64,000 bases of DNA from Labyrinthula sp. Ha (GCA_015227615.1 JAALGZ010000029.1:124001-188000), one strand, 5' to 3'; shown: positions 46,201 through 56,950, counted from the first letter of the stretch. Program-made: numbers and translations. The notes: generated by a model from the letters alone, not told the origin.

Positions 46201-49200
46201 AACCAAAGATTTAGTAGGTCTATACATGACTTACACAAATTGCTTCCTGTTCCGTACTCTCCGTTGGCAAAAAAAGCCCTCAAACATATTTGATTGTACT
46301 ATTTTCCATATATTCACTATTTTTTCTGTTTTTCGAAGAAAAGTATGTATTTTATCTTGTTTTTAAACTTTAGATGATTTTGCCTCCCTTGGGTGAACAA
46401 AAACAATATATGTCGACTACCAAACTACTATATATATATAACACTCCTTAGAGGAAAGCTAAGAAAACCTCTAAGACGTTTCACATATCTAACGAATATT
46501 TTATAGGAAATACTTTTGCCAATGGAGAATTCAAGGTAGCTCAACTAATTCCATAGGAGATTCCTGTAAATTTTGTTAATAAGATGAGTGACTTAGAATC
46601 ACTACACCCTGTGATAATTTATTTGTTCTTTATCCGGAAGATATCTTTACAACAATACTTGGGCATATTGCCAGTAATAGTGCTAATGGTTTGAGGGAAA
46701 CGAGAACCTAATGGGCATATCTGTCATTTTTTGGAGACAGCTTTGGACTTCCTACCAAGTATATATATATTAACAAAACATACGCGTTTGTAAGCGGAAA
46801 AAATAAGATTTGTCTGTTATAGATAAATTTGTTTACAAGATCTTAATTAAAGACATTGAATATGGCAACCAAAGGCGACATCTGATAGTGATGAGGTAGA
46901 CATTTTCCTACACTCATGCATTCAGGTATTATTTTTTGATTTATCCATTTCACACTACTCTGTCTATTCAATTTTAAAAAATTTTTGAAAATAACTTCCA
47001 AAAAAATTTTATTTATATGAAGAATGGTTCTTAGTTTCTGTAATTTGCCATATGCCATAAAGAGTCTGGTACCAAAATGATTTTAAATCAAAAAGACTGC
47101 GAATAATTATTTTTTATTCACTTACTTATATCTAGGAGGATATTAATGGAAACGTTTTACAGGTTCTACATCTGCTCGGTTGGACTGTTTCAGTTTATTT
47201 TGCGTTGGACGGTAGTAATTCTTGCAAAATCGACCCCGATAAATACTATCTTTAACAAAATACAGAAATTCTAAAATTATAACTCTGACCAAATTATTTC
47301 TAGTTTATTCAAATGCATTCAATAAGCTTCAACGCTGTGAAATCTTCCAAGACTCTGTGATATAGGATCTCAGCGGAGCCTTTTCGAAGAATGCTACCTG
47401 TTTCCACGTGAAGTACTTGAGCAAAAAATTGTCTCTTTTTGTTAAGACCTTCTCCAGAATATGATTCTTATCTAAAAAAACTAAGATTTTATGTTAAAGA
47501 GTGGTATTCTATTATTCAATTTTGTTTATTTTGGCAATCCGGGAACAAGTATATCCTCTCTATAAGAAGGGTGGACAGGACGTCTGACAAAATACAGAAT
47601 TGTGGACATACCTGAGTAATAATGGAGGAGAAATAAGTGTGAAAGTTTTGATAATTAAGACTTACTAATAGACCAGAAATACTAATAAGGTGTAATGAAT
47701 TTGAGGCTAATGTGCCAACTCGGGCGTGCTGTGCCATTACTCGCTGAGAGCTCAATCAAGTTCTGAAACCTTTTCTCAATGAGTTAGAATGATTTATAAT
47801 CTCCCAGGAACTTGTTACGAGAAGTAAAAAGTGGTGAAGCTCCCAATATGGAATATATCATGTGGCCCAGGCATGGAATTTCTAGGTTAATGCGGCCAAC
47901 TGCTATAGCATTTGTAGTTCAATAAGCATGATTTCTTATAACTTTTCGCTGGTATTTTAAGAATGTTTGACATTGTAGTCTACTTTGAGCACCTAAGATT
48001 ATGTGGTGATTTATATAAAGTAAAAAAAAATATTTTGAGAACCCTGGTTACATAATGCTAGTAGCATATACCGTTACACACTCTTAGGCCGTTAATAAAT
48101 ATTAAAATTATCCTTTATTGGCTAATTATTAACTCTTCAAATAAAAAGAAAACTCTTTTAATCTCTGAGAAGCAAATTATTGAGGTTTCCAACTTATTAC
48201 TCTATAATTTTACTTGACTCAGTTTTAATTTATATATCTACATTGCCAAGAAGCGCACAGTCCTATCTACAAGAACAGCAAAGGATAAAAAATATCAATA
48301 TTGTGTCCGGATGCGAATATATTGCTAAATTTGGGATAAATGTTTCAACCTTAAAATTTTCTTACCATTGAATATTTTCTTTTCCTAAATACAGTTGTAA
48401 GAAGTATATTGGTCTGAATACAAAATGGGTTTTAAAACTATTGGAGTAATATTCCTTTTTTGCATAAAGCTTTGAGAAATTGTGACAAAAATTTTATTTT
48501 TTTTGGGATGTTTTAAAGGGGTATCAAAAGGTAAAAAAAAAAGTTTTGTTAGAGTCTAATAAAACTTGAGAGTCATTCAGATTTCTCAAAATTTCCAGCT
48601 TCTAGTTTAAATTAAAATAAGGATTCTCAAATTCTTAATGAGAAAATTATAATACTGCACTCATTATCAATCCCTTAAATACTAAAGGGGTAATATTAGA
48701 ATTTTTCCTTTTCATAAGATACTTTCTCCCTCTGATATTAGTTTCCTCCTGTTACATGAACAGATACATGCATCAGCTTGCCTAAGTGATAATAACTTTA
48801 ATTGTTCTCTTGAAAACCGCGGAATTTTGAGGTCTGGTAAATTCAACTATTTTACGACGTTAAAATAAATAAATTGGTGTTCATATCCTTTTCCTTTGGA
48901 AACAACAGATATATAGTTTCTTATATATAACTGCAGTTTCTTTAATCTCTTTTATCTCAGGCTAATTCTTCCAAACTTTAACCTTAGGTACCACGCTAGC
49001 TTTAAAATAAAAGTAAAGAAAATGTAAAGCATAGATCTTAGATTTTTTTATAAAGTCTTTAATTCATTTGTCGAGCTTGTTCATAATATCAAAATTATCA
49101 TTGATTATTCTCCAGCAAAACTTTGCTGTTACGAAAGTTAAAGCTTTTATTCACCACATTTACTTATTTAGAGATGTCAACTCACTATTCTATACAAAGA

Positions 49201-49699
49201 ACCTCATCGCTTTTATCTCTAAAAGTTCCAGGTATAAGTTTCCTGCAGAGCATTACTACATCAAAAAGAGAAGAAAAGTGAGTATAAATGTTAGAACTAG
49301 CTTGTTGAATAGAAAAAATAATTTTTAAATAATATTTCGTTTATACGAGTAGTCATATTTGAGTTGGTAGTTTGGTTTATTGTTGACGTGAAAGTATCAT
49401 GGTAATATAGCAGACTTTAATTGCTAAACATTCAATTTACTAAGAAATTGTTGCACATAGCTTTTCCAAAAAGAAGCAAGAAACATTGCACTAGTTCATT
49501 GCATGGTGTTGTTGCCACAAGCCAGCTTCTGTGTCCTCTCAAAGGAATAAATTCAATAAATTAAGTCGCATTGAGATTTAATGAGCTTCAAACTATTCGC
49601 ACATTCCAACCTTGTTTTGTAAATATTATAAAGAAAACACTAGCGACAAAGGGGTAGCCTTACTAAAAGAAATTGAGAAGAAGCTCTTGAGAGGGATTG

Positions 49700-50020
49700 A
49701 TGACCTTTCAAGAAAGCGAACACGAAGAAACATACAATAGCAAATCGTATGAAATTACTAAAGAAGCAACCACACCGAATTCTTCAGTAACGCCTCAAGA
49801 AGTTTTATTTCAGAGAAAGTATGTTCATGAAAGTTCAATTGCGTCAACAGAGAACAGCCGCAAACTATTCATTCCTCTTATTTTGGATATAGGTCTAGTA
49901 GCTTGTGAGAGAGGAGATTTTAGGGTGAAGACGATGTTTCCCATAAAACAGATACGGCTATTTAGCGCAAAACAAGTTCAGAGTCCTGATAACTTGTTCT
50001 TTGTAGACTATCAGGAATAA
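49700..50020 (+). CDS. Hypothetical 106-residue protein
   Basis: ATG at 49700, stop TAA at 50018-50020, with an in-frame TGA shortly upstream, so the frame is bounded. The protein is polar and serine/threonine/glutamate-rich in the first half (MTFQESEHEETYNSKSYEIT) with one hydrophobic patch (LFIPLILDIGLVAC) that is too short to be sure of as a membrane segment. It converges on RPS11, ending 150 bp from its stop. Not recognised. Chance open frames of this length do occur in this genome, but the ATG, bounded frame and gene-island location make it a fair candidate. Confidence 0.35.
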   Translation: MTFQESEHEETYNSKSYEITKEATTPNSSVTPQEVLFQRKYVHESSIASTENSRKLFIPLILDIGLVACERGDFRVKTMFPIKQIRLFSAKQVQSPDNLFFVDYQE

Positions 50021-50169
50021 TAACAAGAAATACATAATTTCTCGATAAAAAGTTCAAGCTTGGTAATGCGGACAAAATAATTGTCTGACGAGCATCATTT
50101 TCGCCAATCTTATCAAGCTGCTTTTTTTTCAAGCTAGCACAATAAATATGTAAATCCAGCGTTTAGATC

Positions 50170-50684
50170 TTAGAACATTCTAAATTGCTTTTTGATGTTG
50201 ACTGGCTTCTGGGTACTGCATGGTTCAACTTTCAGTACATTAAACCTAACAGTCTTGCTTAAAGGTCTGCATTGTCCAACAGTAACAACATCTCCTTCCT
50301 TTACCGAAAAACACGGTGATAAGTGACAAGAAATGTTTGTGTGCCTCTTTTCATATCTTCTGTACTTTTTAACAAAGTGCAAATAATCTCTTCTCATAAT
50401 AATTGTTCTCTGCATTTTATTGCTCACAACAAGGCCTTTCAATATCCTTCCTCTGATTGATACGTTTCCTGTAAATGGGCATTTCTTGTCAATGTAAGTT
50501 CCTTCGATCGCTTCGGTTGGCTAAAAGTAAATACTATGTATAGGTGTACAGTCTTAAATCCAAGTCCAATATTCCTGTAATAACGAGGAATTCCCTTCTT
50601 ATTCTTCTTGTATTTTGATTTTTTACCTGCTAGGAAGACTTTAGCTTGCTTTGGAAACACTTTATCGTGTGAAATATCTGCCAT
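50170..50684 (-). CDS. RPS11: 40S ribosomal protein uS17 (RPS11)
   Basis: Two exons, 50684-50550 and 50520-50170, 161 residues (human 158). Exon 1 gives the N-terminal extension and [13 protein letters not shown]; exon 2 starts [20 protein letters not shown] and runs through [29 protein letters not shown] and [20 protein letters not shown] to the C terminus. All of these are near-identical to RPS11 of other eukaryotes. The protein binds 18S rRNA in the small subunit body. The start is 128 bp from the divergent RPB4 start. The assignment is certain from residue-level similarity. Confidence 0.97.
50521..50549 (-). other. Mini-intron of RPS11, 29 bp
   Basis: Begins GTACACC, ends TTTACTTTTAG, phase 0 between GFKT and PTEAIEGTY, which are contiguous in all RPS11 proteins (GFKTPKEAIEGTY). 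Confidence 0.97.
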
Positions 50685-50812
50685 CGTTTTTTCTGTTGGT
50701 TTTGCTTTTTGCTAATTAATATCAAGGGCCATTTGGCCCATAAAACCTATCCAATCAAACTTTGAAAAACTGATTGTGTAGCCAATGAAACGGTTGGATA
50801 AGATGGAGAGAA
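50685..50812. promoter_or_regulatory. Divergent promoter, RPS11 and RPB4
   Basis: 128 bp between two ATGs. It contains a near-palindrome GGGCCATTTGGCCC (50726-50739), whose TGGCCCA half resembles the site II boxes of plant ribosomal-protein promoters, and two CCAAT pentamers (50751-50755 and 50782-50786). Sites are seen; their use is inferred. Confidence 0.5.
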
Positions 50813-51255
50813 ATGAATGATGCAGATGGTGAAATTAAAAATGAAAAAGATAAGTTATTGTTGTTGACGGATTCTGAGCAACTGCAAATTTTGATACCAG
50901 ATGTAAATATAAAGGCTGAAGTAATTTACCCAATTTCTTTATTTTTAAGCTGAATAGTCAAGTAACCAAGAAAGGAGACATGGAGGAGCGGATGGTCTCC
51001 ATAGTTAAACAAAGGACATATGATTATTTTAGAAAAATAAAAACCATAGATAATGACGCAGAACTTGTTAAAGCTTTGGAAATATTCAAGTCCTTTCAGG
51101 ATGACGAACAAAACCCCAAGCTTTCAAAGTTTGAGATAATGCAGCTACTTAACCTCAAGCCAAAATCAGAGGCTGAATGTACCCTAATTATAAAAGACAT
51201 GAAAATGAGGTTAAGTGCAAAAGAAATCCAGAATATATTCGATTTATTTCGATAA
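50813..51255 (+). CDS. RNA polymerase II subunit RPB4 (POLR2D-like)
   Basis: Two exons, 50813-50920 and 50950-51255, 137 residues (human 142). The first exon supplies MNDADGEIKNEKDK and continues to the helix around LNSQVTK that matches the LLNSEV segment of POLR2D. The C-terminal HRDC-like helical domain KLSKFEIMQLLNLKPKSEAE matches KLHEFELAQLANLCPEDAEE, and RLSAKEIQNIFDLF matches FEDEELQQILDDI. Rpb4 pairs with Rpb7 to form the stalk of Pol II, with roles in initiation and mRNA export and decay. The related RPC9 of Pol III was considered; the KFE...LANL-type core favours RPB4. An in-frame TGA 27 bp upstream supports the start. Confidence 0.88.
50921..50949 (+). other. Mini-intron of RPB4, 29 bp
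   Basis: Begins GTAATTTACC, ends TTTATTTTTAAG, phase 0. Uses AAG rather than TAG at the 3' splice site. Removal joins NIKAE to LNSQV and supplies the RPB4 N-terminal part with its ATG. Confidence 0.9.
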
Positions 51256-51521
51256 CACCCGCTATTGTTTCTTTCATAACCATTGTTGCTGTTAATCCAA
51301 ATTAATCCCTTAACTTGAGCCAAATGTTTTTCAAACTCCTTAATCTCACATCTCCAGTTAAAAGGAACTCCAGAAAACATTTGTTGCTTTGAGTTCTTAG
51401 TTTTGTTTTGCAAAGGTTTCCAGTTGAATACCTCGACCTAAATACAAACTTCATTTAACCACGCCTCAATGGTGCATTACCCTAATATAATTTTTTGTTT
51501 GAACGAAAAACCATTGCGTGC

Positions 51522-52940
51522 ATGACTTCTATAGTTCGAGTTATCTTCTGTGGAGTAGTTAAAAAAGAAAACTATTCGTCATTTGTATCTAAAATAAACC
51601 AATTAAACTCATCCAAAAATGGTCCGTTTGATTTTGTGCTAGCCGTTGGGGAGTTTGAAGTTTCGTCAACAATAGAGGAGCCACAGATTCCAATCTATTT
51701 TAACCGAGTGTTTTGTAGTAACAGTGAAACTTTGGACCTAAAAAGCGAAAGTATAAACTGTGTTTCTGGGTTTTTTGAGGTTAATGGCGTAAAAATACAA
51801 TTTGAGGAGGATTCTAACGAGTTATCGTTGACGGAGGAAAACGACGAGATTGATGTCCTGGTTTCTGAAGCTGTTGATATCGATGTAGTAAAAAATGAAT
51901 ACAAATGGCCCAGATACCATTTTTGCGCTACTACGTCTCCAAGAGAAGGTTTTGTTGAACAGAATACTGACTTCATTGGAAAGGTAGATGAAACTAGATT
52001 TGTTTTCTTGCAAGAATTTGGAGGATCCGGAAAATCACTTCATGCTCTTAAACTTGATCCTTCATTTTGGAAAAAGCAGGAGACTGCACTGCCGATGCCA
52101 CCACCCACAGCACCAAGAAAGAAACCGAAGTTTGATCATGAAGCACTTGTAAAACAACATAACGAACAGAGAGAGAAAGATTTGAAGGAGAGACAATTTT
52201 CAAGCGAACCCGTGCAGGAGCAAAGTTATCAAAAAAGAAGAAATTATTCAAGAAAAAACTGTTGGTTTTGTTTAAATTCTCCTGCTTGTAAGAAACATCT
52301 GGTTGTTGTTAGAGGTGAAGAGTTTTATTTGGCTAGCCCCATGGGGCAATTTAATGCCCATCATATACAAATTGTGCCAAACAATCATTTATCTTCTTTC
52401 AAACAGATTAATAAAAGCTCGTTAGAAGAACTAATTTCACTCAAGCGCAGAATTCTTCAGTTCTTCTTGTCAATGGATTGCCTTGGGCTAATTACAATAA
52501 GGAATTTGAATCTAGATTTAGCAAACCAGCAACACATTTTTATCGATTTCATTCCAATTCCATTAACTTTGAGGGATGAGGAAGAATCTGGATCTATGTC
52601 CAAGCACTTACAAGGTATTGAATCGGCCTTGGCAAATATGAAAGTTCACTTGAAGAAGTTAACTGAAGAACCTAGCGATGAAGGTTTGGAAAAGTTCCTT
52701 GAGTTGTTGAATACCAGTGGATCTGGAGAATTTTATTACTTTGAAGTACCTGGCATATACGAGGCCAGCTATTTTGAGAAAAATGAAGAGCTTCTCCTCC
52801 AACTTGGCCGAGCAGTTGCAAGTGAGTTATTGAACGTAGATAGGGTTGATTGGAGAGCTTGTGTGTTAAACAAGCATGAAGAGGTGGAACTTGTAAACAG
52901 ATTTAAATCAGAACTTGCGGCTGCTGAGAAAACTGAATAA
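51522..52940 (+). CDS. CWF19L1-like protein (debranching-enzyme-associated, CwfJ domains)
   Basis: A 472-residue protein; I start at the ATG at 51522 (MTSIVRVIFCG), since the open frame upstream has no ATG. Residues 1-170 align with the phosphoesterase-like N-terminal part of CWF19L1 (FDFVLAVGEFEV against FDLLLCVGNFFG), which lacks catalytic metal ligands. A basic, proline-containing linker follows. The CwfJ_C_1 domain starts CWFCLNSP at 247 and includes HHIQIVPNNHL at 280-290, a HIT-like motif. CwfJ_C_2 runs to the end (GEFYYFEVPG, VDWRACVL). Family members (yeast Drn1) modulate lariat debranching by Dbr1 and occur with spliceosomes. Human CWF19L1 is 538 residues. It lies 266 bp downstream of RPB4 on the same strand. 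Confidence 0.92.
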   Translation: MTSIVRVIFCGVVKKENYSSFVSKINQLNSSKNGPFDFVLAVGEFEVSSTIEEPQIPIYFNRVFCSNSETLDLKSESINCVSGFFEVNGVKIQFEEDSNELSLTEENDEIDVLVSEAVDIDVVKNEYKWPRYHFCATTSPREGFVEQNTDFIGKVDETRFVFLQEFGGSGKSLHALKLDPSFWKKQETALPMPPPTAPRKKPKFDHEALVKQHNEQREKDLKERQFSSEPVQEQSYQKRRNYSRKNCWFCLNSPACKKHLVVVRGEEFYLASPMGQFNAHHIQIVPNNHLSSFKQINKSSLEELISLKRRILQFFLSMDCLGLITIRNLNLDLANQQHIFIDFIPIPLTLRDEEESGSMSKHLQGIESALANMKVHLKKLTEEPSDEGLEKFLELLNTSGSGEFYYFEVPGIYEASYFEKNEELLLQLGRAVASELLNVDRVDWRACVLNKHEEVELVNRFKSELAAAEKTE

Positions 52941-55105
52941 TGGCGCATATTCTGATTCTTTGAAATATCCTTCTGTTTCTTCTCACAATATTATCAGTTT
53001 CAAATTATTGACATACTCTTTCATCTTAAAGGAAACTGAGTTTGGTGCTCTAGTTGTGCTGCCATGCTCATTTAACAGGGGAATTTTAATTTTAGTATCC
53101 AAGATCATAGGAAACTTGTTTACTTGTGTTTATTTTGAAATTTGCAACTAATGTTCTTGTTTACCTAAATGATTTATTAGCATCTTCACCGGCAAAACTT
53201 AAAAGAAGATTCTTTTTTAGTATTTAATAGTTCGTAGTTTCTCGCAACAGTTAATTATTAACACAGTCCTTTGAAAAGTAAAAGTAAGCTTTCTTTTTTT
53301 ATTATGCTTAGAAAACTAGAATACTATTGTATCGAACTGCTAATGTTGCACAATTTTTCCAAAAACAAAGTATAACTTCATACTAATCATATTTCTTTCA
53401 AACACACAACAACTTTATTCAAAACTTCTGGCCTCTGTGAATTGTCTCAAACTTTTATTAGATGAAAGTATTCCCCGAAGTATCTTCTTGACGAAGTCAA
53501 GAAAGACCTGCTTGGAAAAAAGAGTACAGAGATAGAAAAACTGCAGCTATTTAGGCTCAGCAAGCCCCAAGTTCGTTTGAGAGAAATGATAAAAATTCAT
53601 GGTGCCTTAGGACAACAAAGTCATCTTAGAAACCATAAGAAGAAGATATTTGGTACTGTTCGAGATGTGCGACATGGGGCACTCTTCATTTGGGAGATGC
53701 CGTGAATGTCTTTCTAAATGTAGAGATCTTTGATTCCATAATACTCAACTTAGTTTCGATTAAAAAGTCAGTTATCTCGGTTTCGGGAGTATTATTACAT
53801 CATTTAGAAAATATCATTCTTAAAAGGTACGTTTGAGCAAGATTTTTTCTTGGGTTCATATGTTAGGGTATGAACATGTTCACACCTGACTTTATACTTT
53901 GAACAGCTTATGTTTCAGTTTCTTGAGCCTGTCCTATTACTAGCTATCGGATTTGAATTATTCATATTTTATCAATCATCTTTTTGCCTAGTTTTCTCTT
54001 ATTGATTGACTTTGATAATTGCCTGAGGAAATTGCTTGATTAGTTATTATCAATTAATCATAAATAGAAACCTGAGCTACGTGGCCTTGAACCAATTAAC
54101 CAGAACTATAGCTTTTCATTTTTGTACGGTAAGAAAACCATCGAAAAATGGATCACATGGCCGAACTAAATCGTACTCCAAAATTACTTCCGAACAGCAA
54201 GGCACATTGCTTGAAGATTTCATACGGAGCAAACTGAAGAATATTCTTGGCTGTTTAATCAAGAGGTCGATTGATGATCACAGTTCCATCAGAGTCTCTC
54301 GATTCGAATCAAAATCCCATTTCTTTCATTGCTAATCAGAATTAATACAATCATTCACTACTTATTGATACAGTATAACAAATTCGATTTCTATGTACAA
54401 GAATACAGTCACAAAACTTAAAGTGGACCCTGATTCGTCTTGGTAAGCTAACTAGCTCTACTTGTGTTCTAAAGAATGGACCACAGTAACAAAATTCTCC
54501 TTCATGCAACAGCATATCTAGCTCCTGTGGAAAATTCCCGAATATGTATTTGATGAAGCAAATCTTGAAGCTCCAAACTTGCTTCAAAGGCTGTCATCAA
54601 TGCATTAAAAGCGTAGTCACGAGGCACCGGCAATATTCCATTTATAGAAAGGCTGACAAGTCACTAGTGGTGGAAAAGCTATCACGGCGATGGGAGACGA
54701 ATGCAACACCCAGTTTCACTTCTGTTGCACTTTCATATGCATTGTGACCATGGAAAATGTGATCACTGTTCATGAATATTTTCTAATGCTCCCGCGAAAT
54801 ATAGAAAAGCAGTATTATTAGCTAATTTCTGAAAAAATTCATAGATACCATCTGCACCCATATTAGGGAGACATGAAGGCAGTATTGGTTGTCCTTCTAG
54901 TATTATCTAAATATAATACCAGTGATCATCCATTCAGCTCAATGCTCATGCTCAATCCCTGCATGATTTCAACACATGACTAGATGACCTTCTACTTCAA
55001 CCCAATTGGAGAGGCACGGAAGAGCTGTGTAGCCTCGATGTTAGTTGCCTTGAGAACAGGTCTACTTACCGTCATATTATTCTTAGAAATATTTTTTCAA
55101 GCTAA
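52941..55105. other. Repeat-bearing spacer
   Basis: About 2.1 kb without a confident gene. It holds an open plus-strand frame of 79 codons lacking an ATG at its start (53466-53705, with segments such as KLQLFRLSKPQVRLREMIK), which reads like coding sequence but is not recognised, and copy 2 of the MITE-like element (53940-54385). Confidence 0.4.
53940..54385. mobile_element. Non-autonomous MITE-like element, copy 2, interrupted
   Basis: The left part (about 53945-54062) aligns with 41763-41895: both share ttgccta, ttgattttgataatt-type phrases, and atcaattnatnataa. The right part (about 54270-54385) aligns with the rest: aatcaaaatc, taatcagaat, tattgatacagt-like. About 210 bp of unrelated DNA sits between the two parts, so this copy was interrupted or the middle was replaced. 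Overall identity looks like 65-70%. Confidence 0.5.
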
Positions 55106-55684
55106 TACGCTCAAGTAGGATTCCATCAAAGGTCCAACATAGTGGGTTCTTATCCTTTGATTTACAGCAAATGTATATCTCATAGGTAGGTGCTAAATAA
55201 GCTGTTACCCGTACTAAAGATGCCAGAGCCTTCAAGAGGAAGGTAAGCTGTGTTCCATACTTGCGTTAGTCATTTCTATTTTATGTAGCAAATACCTTTA
55301 GAGATTTTGTTCAGGCAGGTCGTGGGACTAGAGTTTTATCAAACAAGGTTAGCATAATTTTTGTTTTTGAGTTCAGATTTTCCTATTTTCTTCATGTTTC
55401 TTCTTCCCTTGTCGTAATTAGGTTGGTGATCGGATTGAAGTACGATTTAGAGCTAAGAATCCAGATTTATATGTCAATAGTGCAAAATTAGTAGTAACAA
55501 AAGTGGTTAATAATGTCGAGCTTAATTAAGTTCTGTTTCTAATAGCTTTTTTTCAATGAATTAGAGAGATCTAAACTTAGTATCTTAAGAAAATGGCAAG
55601 GGTAAGCAACTAAGCTCTGCTGACAGGAACGATTTTCTTAATTTTAAATATGAATGCAACAGTTTTACGGAAGTGTACGTATAG
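55106..55684 (+). pseudogene. Possible exon cluster or decayed gene, ceramidase-C-terminus-like
   Basis: Several plus-strand segments look coding and can be joined in one frame across GT...AG gaps: 55173-55201 (29 bp), 55243-55269 (27), 55348-55421 (74), 55515-55545 (31), 55602-55626 (25). The best segment reads TFRDFVQ, then VGDRIEVRFRAKNP and SAKLVVTKVV, which resembles the C-terminal domain of neutral ceramidase (FGDVLQ ... YxxGDxVxVxFxxANPRN). An upstream piece, SNIVGSYPL, recalls STIYGPHTL of the same enzymes, but the spacing between the two is too short. There is no start codon or acceptable first exon and the rest of the enzyme is not found. It could be a gene remnant or a lineage-specific small gene; the joins were chosen by eye. 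Confidence 0.3.
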
Positions 55685-56344
55685 AACAATTATAAGCTTT
55701 GTTGCCTGGTAGTCGTAAATGACTAAAGACAATTTTCCTGTTGGAAGAAATTCAACGGAAGAACGATTATAATGAACGGATATACGGCCCTCAGTTCTAA
55801 GAACGGATTTAAAACCTGCAATGGAAAATTTTTCTCTGCAAGTGAGACAGTAGAGGCTGTAATGAATATCTTTGCAGCCTTGAGTTTATACACCAGATTA
55901 CTATGGCATTGGTTTGATGAAGGTGATTTCGAAGTGTGTTCATTTGCCATGGCAAAGCATTAAAGTAAAATTTCACAAGAAAGTGAAGAACTTAAAATAA
56001 AGTCAACGGAAAATTGATTTCAAGCTAGAAGCAATGCTAGACCATATAGCGTTGTAGATATCTCGAGTTCGTGGATTTCCAGACTTTATCTTATTAATTG
56101 CGTCGACTACATCTCTACTCCCGAACTAGGCCATGATTCTAAACCTGTAATTTACGGCCTATCATCCTTAAATAGCTTATTCAATTGAATTGCCGCTTGT
56201 ATGTCTAGGTTCTCTCCTTGCCTAGCGTTTTACCTAGGGAGTCCCACTTCCCAGGACAATACCCCCGATGTTACAAAGAGGCAAACCGATTGATATCTTT
56301 GCCCAAAAGCTTATACACTTGGGGACAAATCAAGGCCTGAAGAA
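55685..56344. other. Spacer before prefoldin 3
   Basis: About 660 bp. The last 200 bp, less AT-rich (around 56090-56280), should contain the prefoldin promoter. Two overlapping opposite-strand frames near 55723-55963 cancel each other as evidence. Nothing else recognised. Confidence 0.4.
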
Positions 56345-56929
56345 ATGACAACTGGTTTCGGCAATGTAAAAGATATCCCTTTCAACTTGTGTTCTTCTAC
56401 TTATTCAGACATTCCAAATGGTGTGCCTGCGTTGAATTTTATTGCTAATCTGGATACCTTCCTTACCTCAAACGATTCTCCTAAGATCGATGACATAATA
56501 ACTGTTCTGAAGACCCTCCTTGAGAAATTCAAGTACTATGAAGTTCACCTGACGGAAAGGAAGAAAACGCTAAAGTCAAAACTTCCTGAAACTTATGAAA
56601 ATATCGAGCAAATAAAATATCTCCAGAAATCTCAAGATAATGTTGAGTTAGATTTTCTGTTGGCTGATGGGGTATATTCTACTTGTGAAGTAGAAAAGGG
56701 AAACGACAAAGTTGGACTATGGCTAGGCGCGAATGTTATGGTTGAATACACATATGAAGAAGCCAAAGAAATGCTTGGAAAGAATGTAAAAACTATTGAA
56801 ACAAGACTTGAAAACTTAAACAATGAGTTGGATTTTGTGAAAGACCAGATAACCACTACTGAGGTTACTATGGCTAGGTTTTATAACTACGATGTCAAGA
56901 CTCGAAGGGAAGCCAACATAACTAGCTAG
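56345..56929 (+). CDS. Prefoldin subunit 3 (VBP1-like)
   Basis: A 194-residue alpha-type prefoldin, intronless. Two coiled-coil arms flank a beta region: arm 1 about 50-105 (LLEKFKYYEVHLTERKKTLK), then LDFLLADGVYSTCEV and VGLWLGANVMVEYTYEEA, then arm 2 with ENLNNELDFVKDQITTTEVT and MARFYNYDVK. The phrase DQITTTEVTMARFYNYDVK is diagnostic for PFD3. The hexameric complex passes nascent actin and tubulin to the CCT chaperonin in the cytosol. Length equals human VBP1 (197). It converges with PGDH with only 21 bp between the stops. Confidence 0.95.
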   Translation: MTTGFGNVKDIPFNLCSSTYSDIPNGVPALNFIANLDTFLTSNDSPKIDDIITVLKTLLEKFKYYEVHLTERKKTLKSKLPETYENIEQIKYLQKSQDNVELDFLLADGVYSTCEVEKGNDKVGLWLGANVMVEYTYEEAKEMLGKNVKTIETRLENLNNELDFVKDQITTTEVTMARFYNYDVKTRREANITS

Positions 56930-56950
56930 ACTGTTATGACTTAAGTTAAC

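Larger units (their letters stand above)
40598..49699. other. 9-kb gene desert with diverged repeats
   Basis: No gene recognised. It holds a MITE-like insertion (41763-41992), one copy of a diverged repeat shared with 60.6-60.9 kb (42440-42735), and a 17-bp inverted repeat pair (42784-42800 and 43249-43265). The rest is AT-rich DNA with short TA tracts (for example near 46430 and 46760). Frames such as 47516-47755 on minus show no familiar motif. Confidence 0.5.

Noticed and set aside
47516-47755. 79-residue minus-strand frame as a small gene
   Set aside because: No recognisable motif, isolated in a desert, length within chance expectation for this composition.
53488-53508. Small hairpin TTCTTGAC-GAA-GTCAAGAA as a terminator or regulatory RNA
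   Set aside because: Only an 8-bp stem inside a possible coding frame; such stems arise often by chance.
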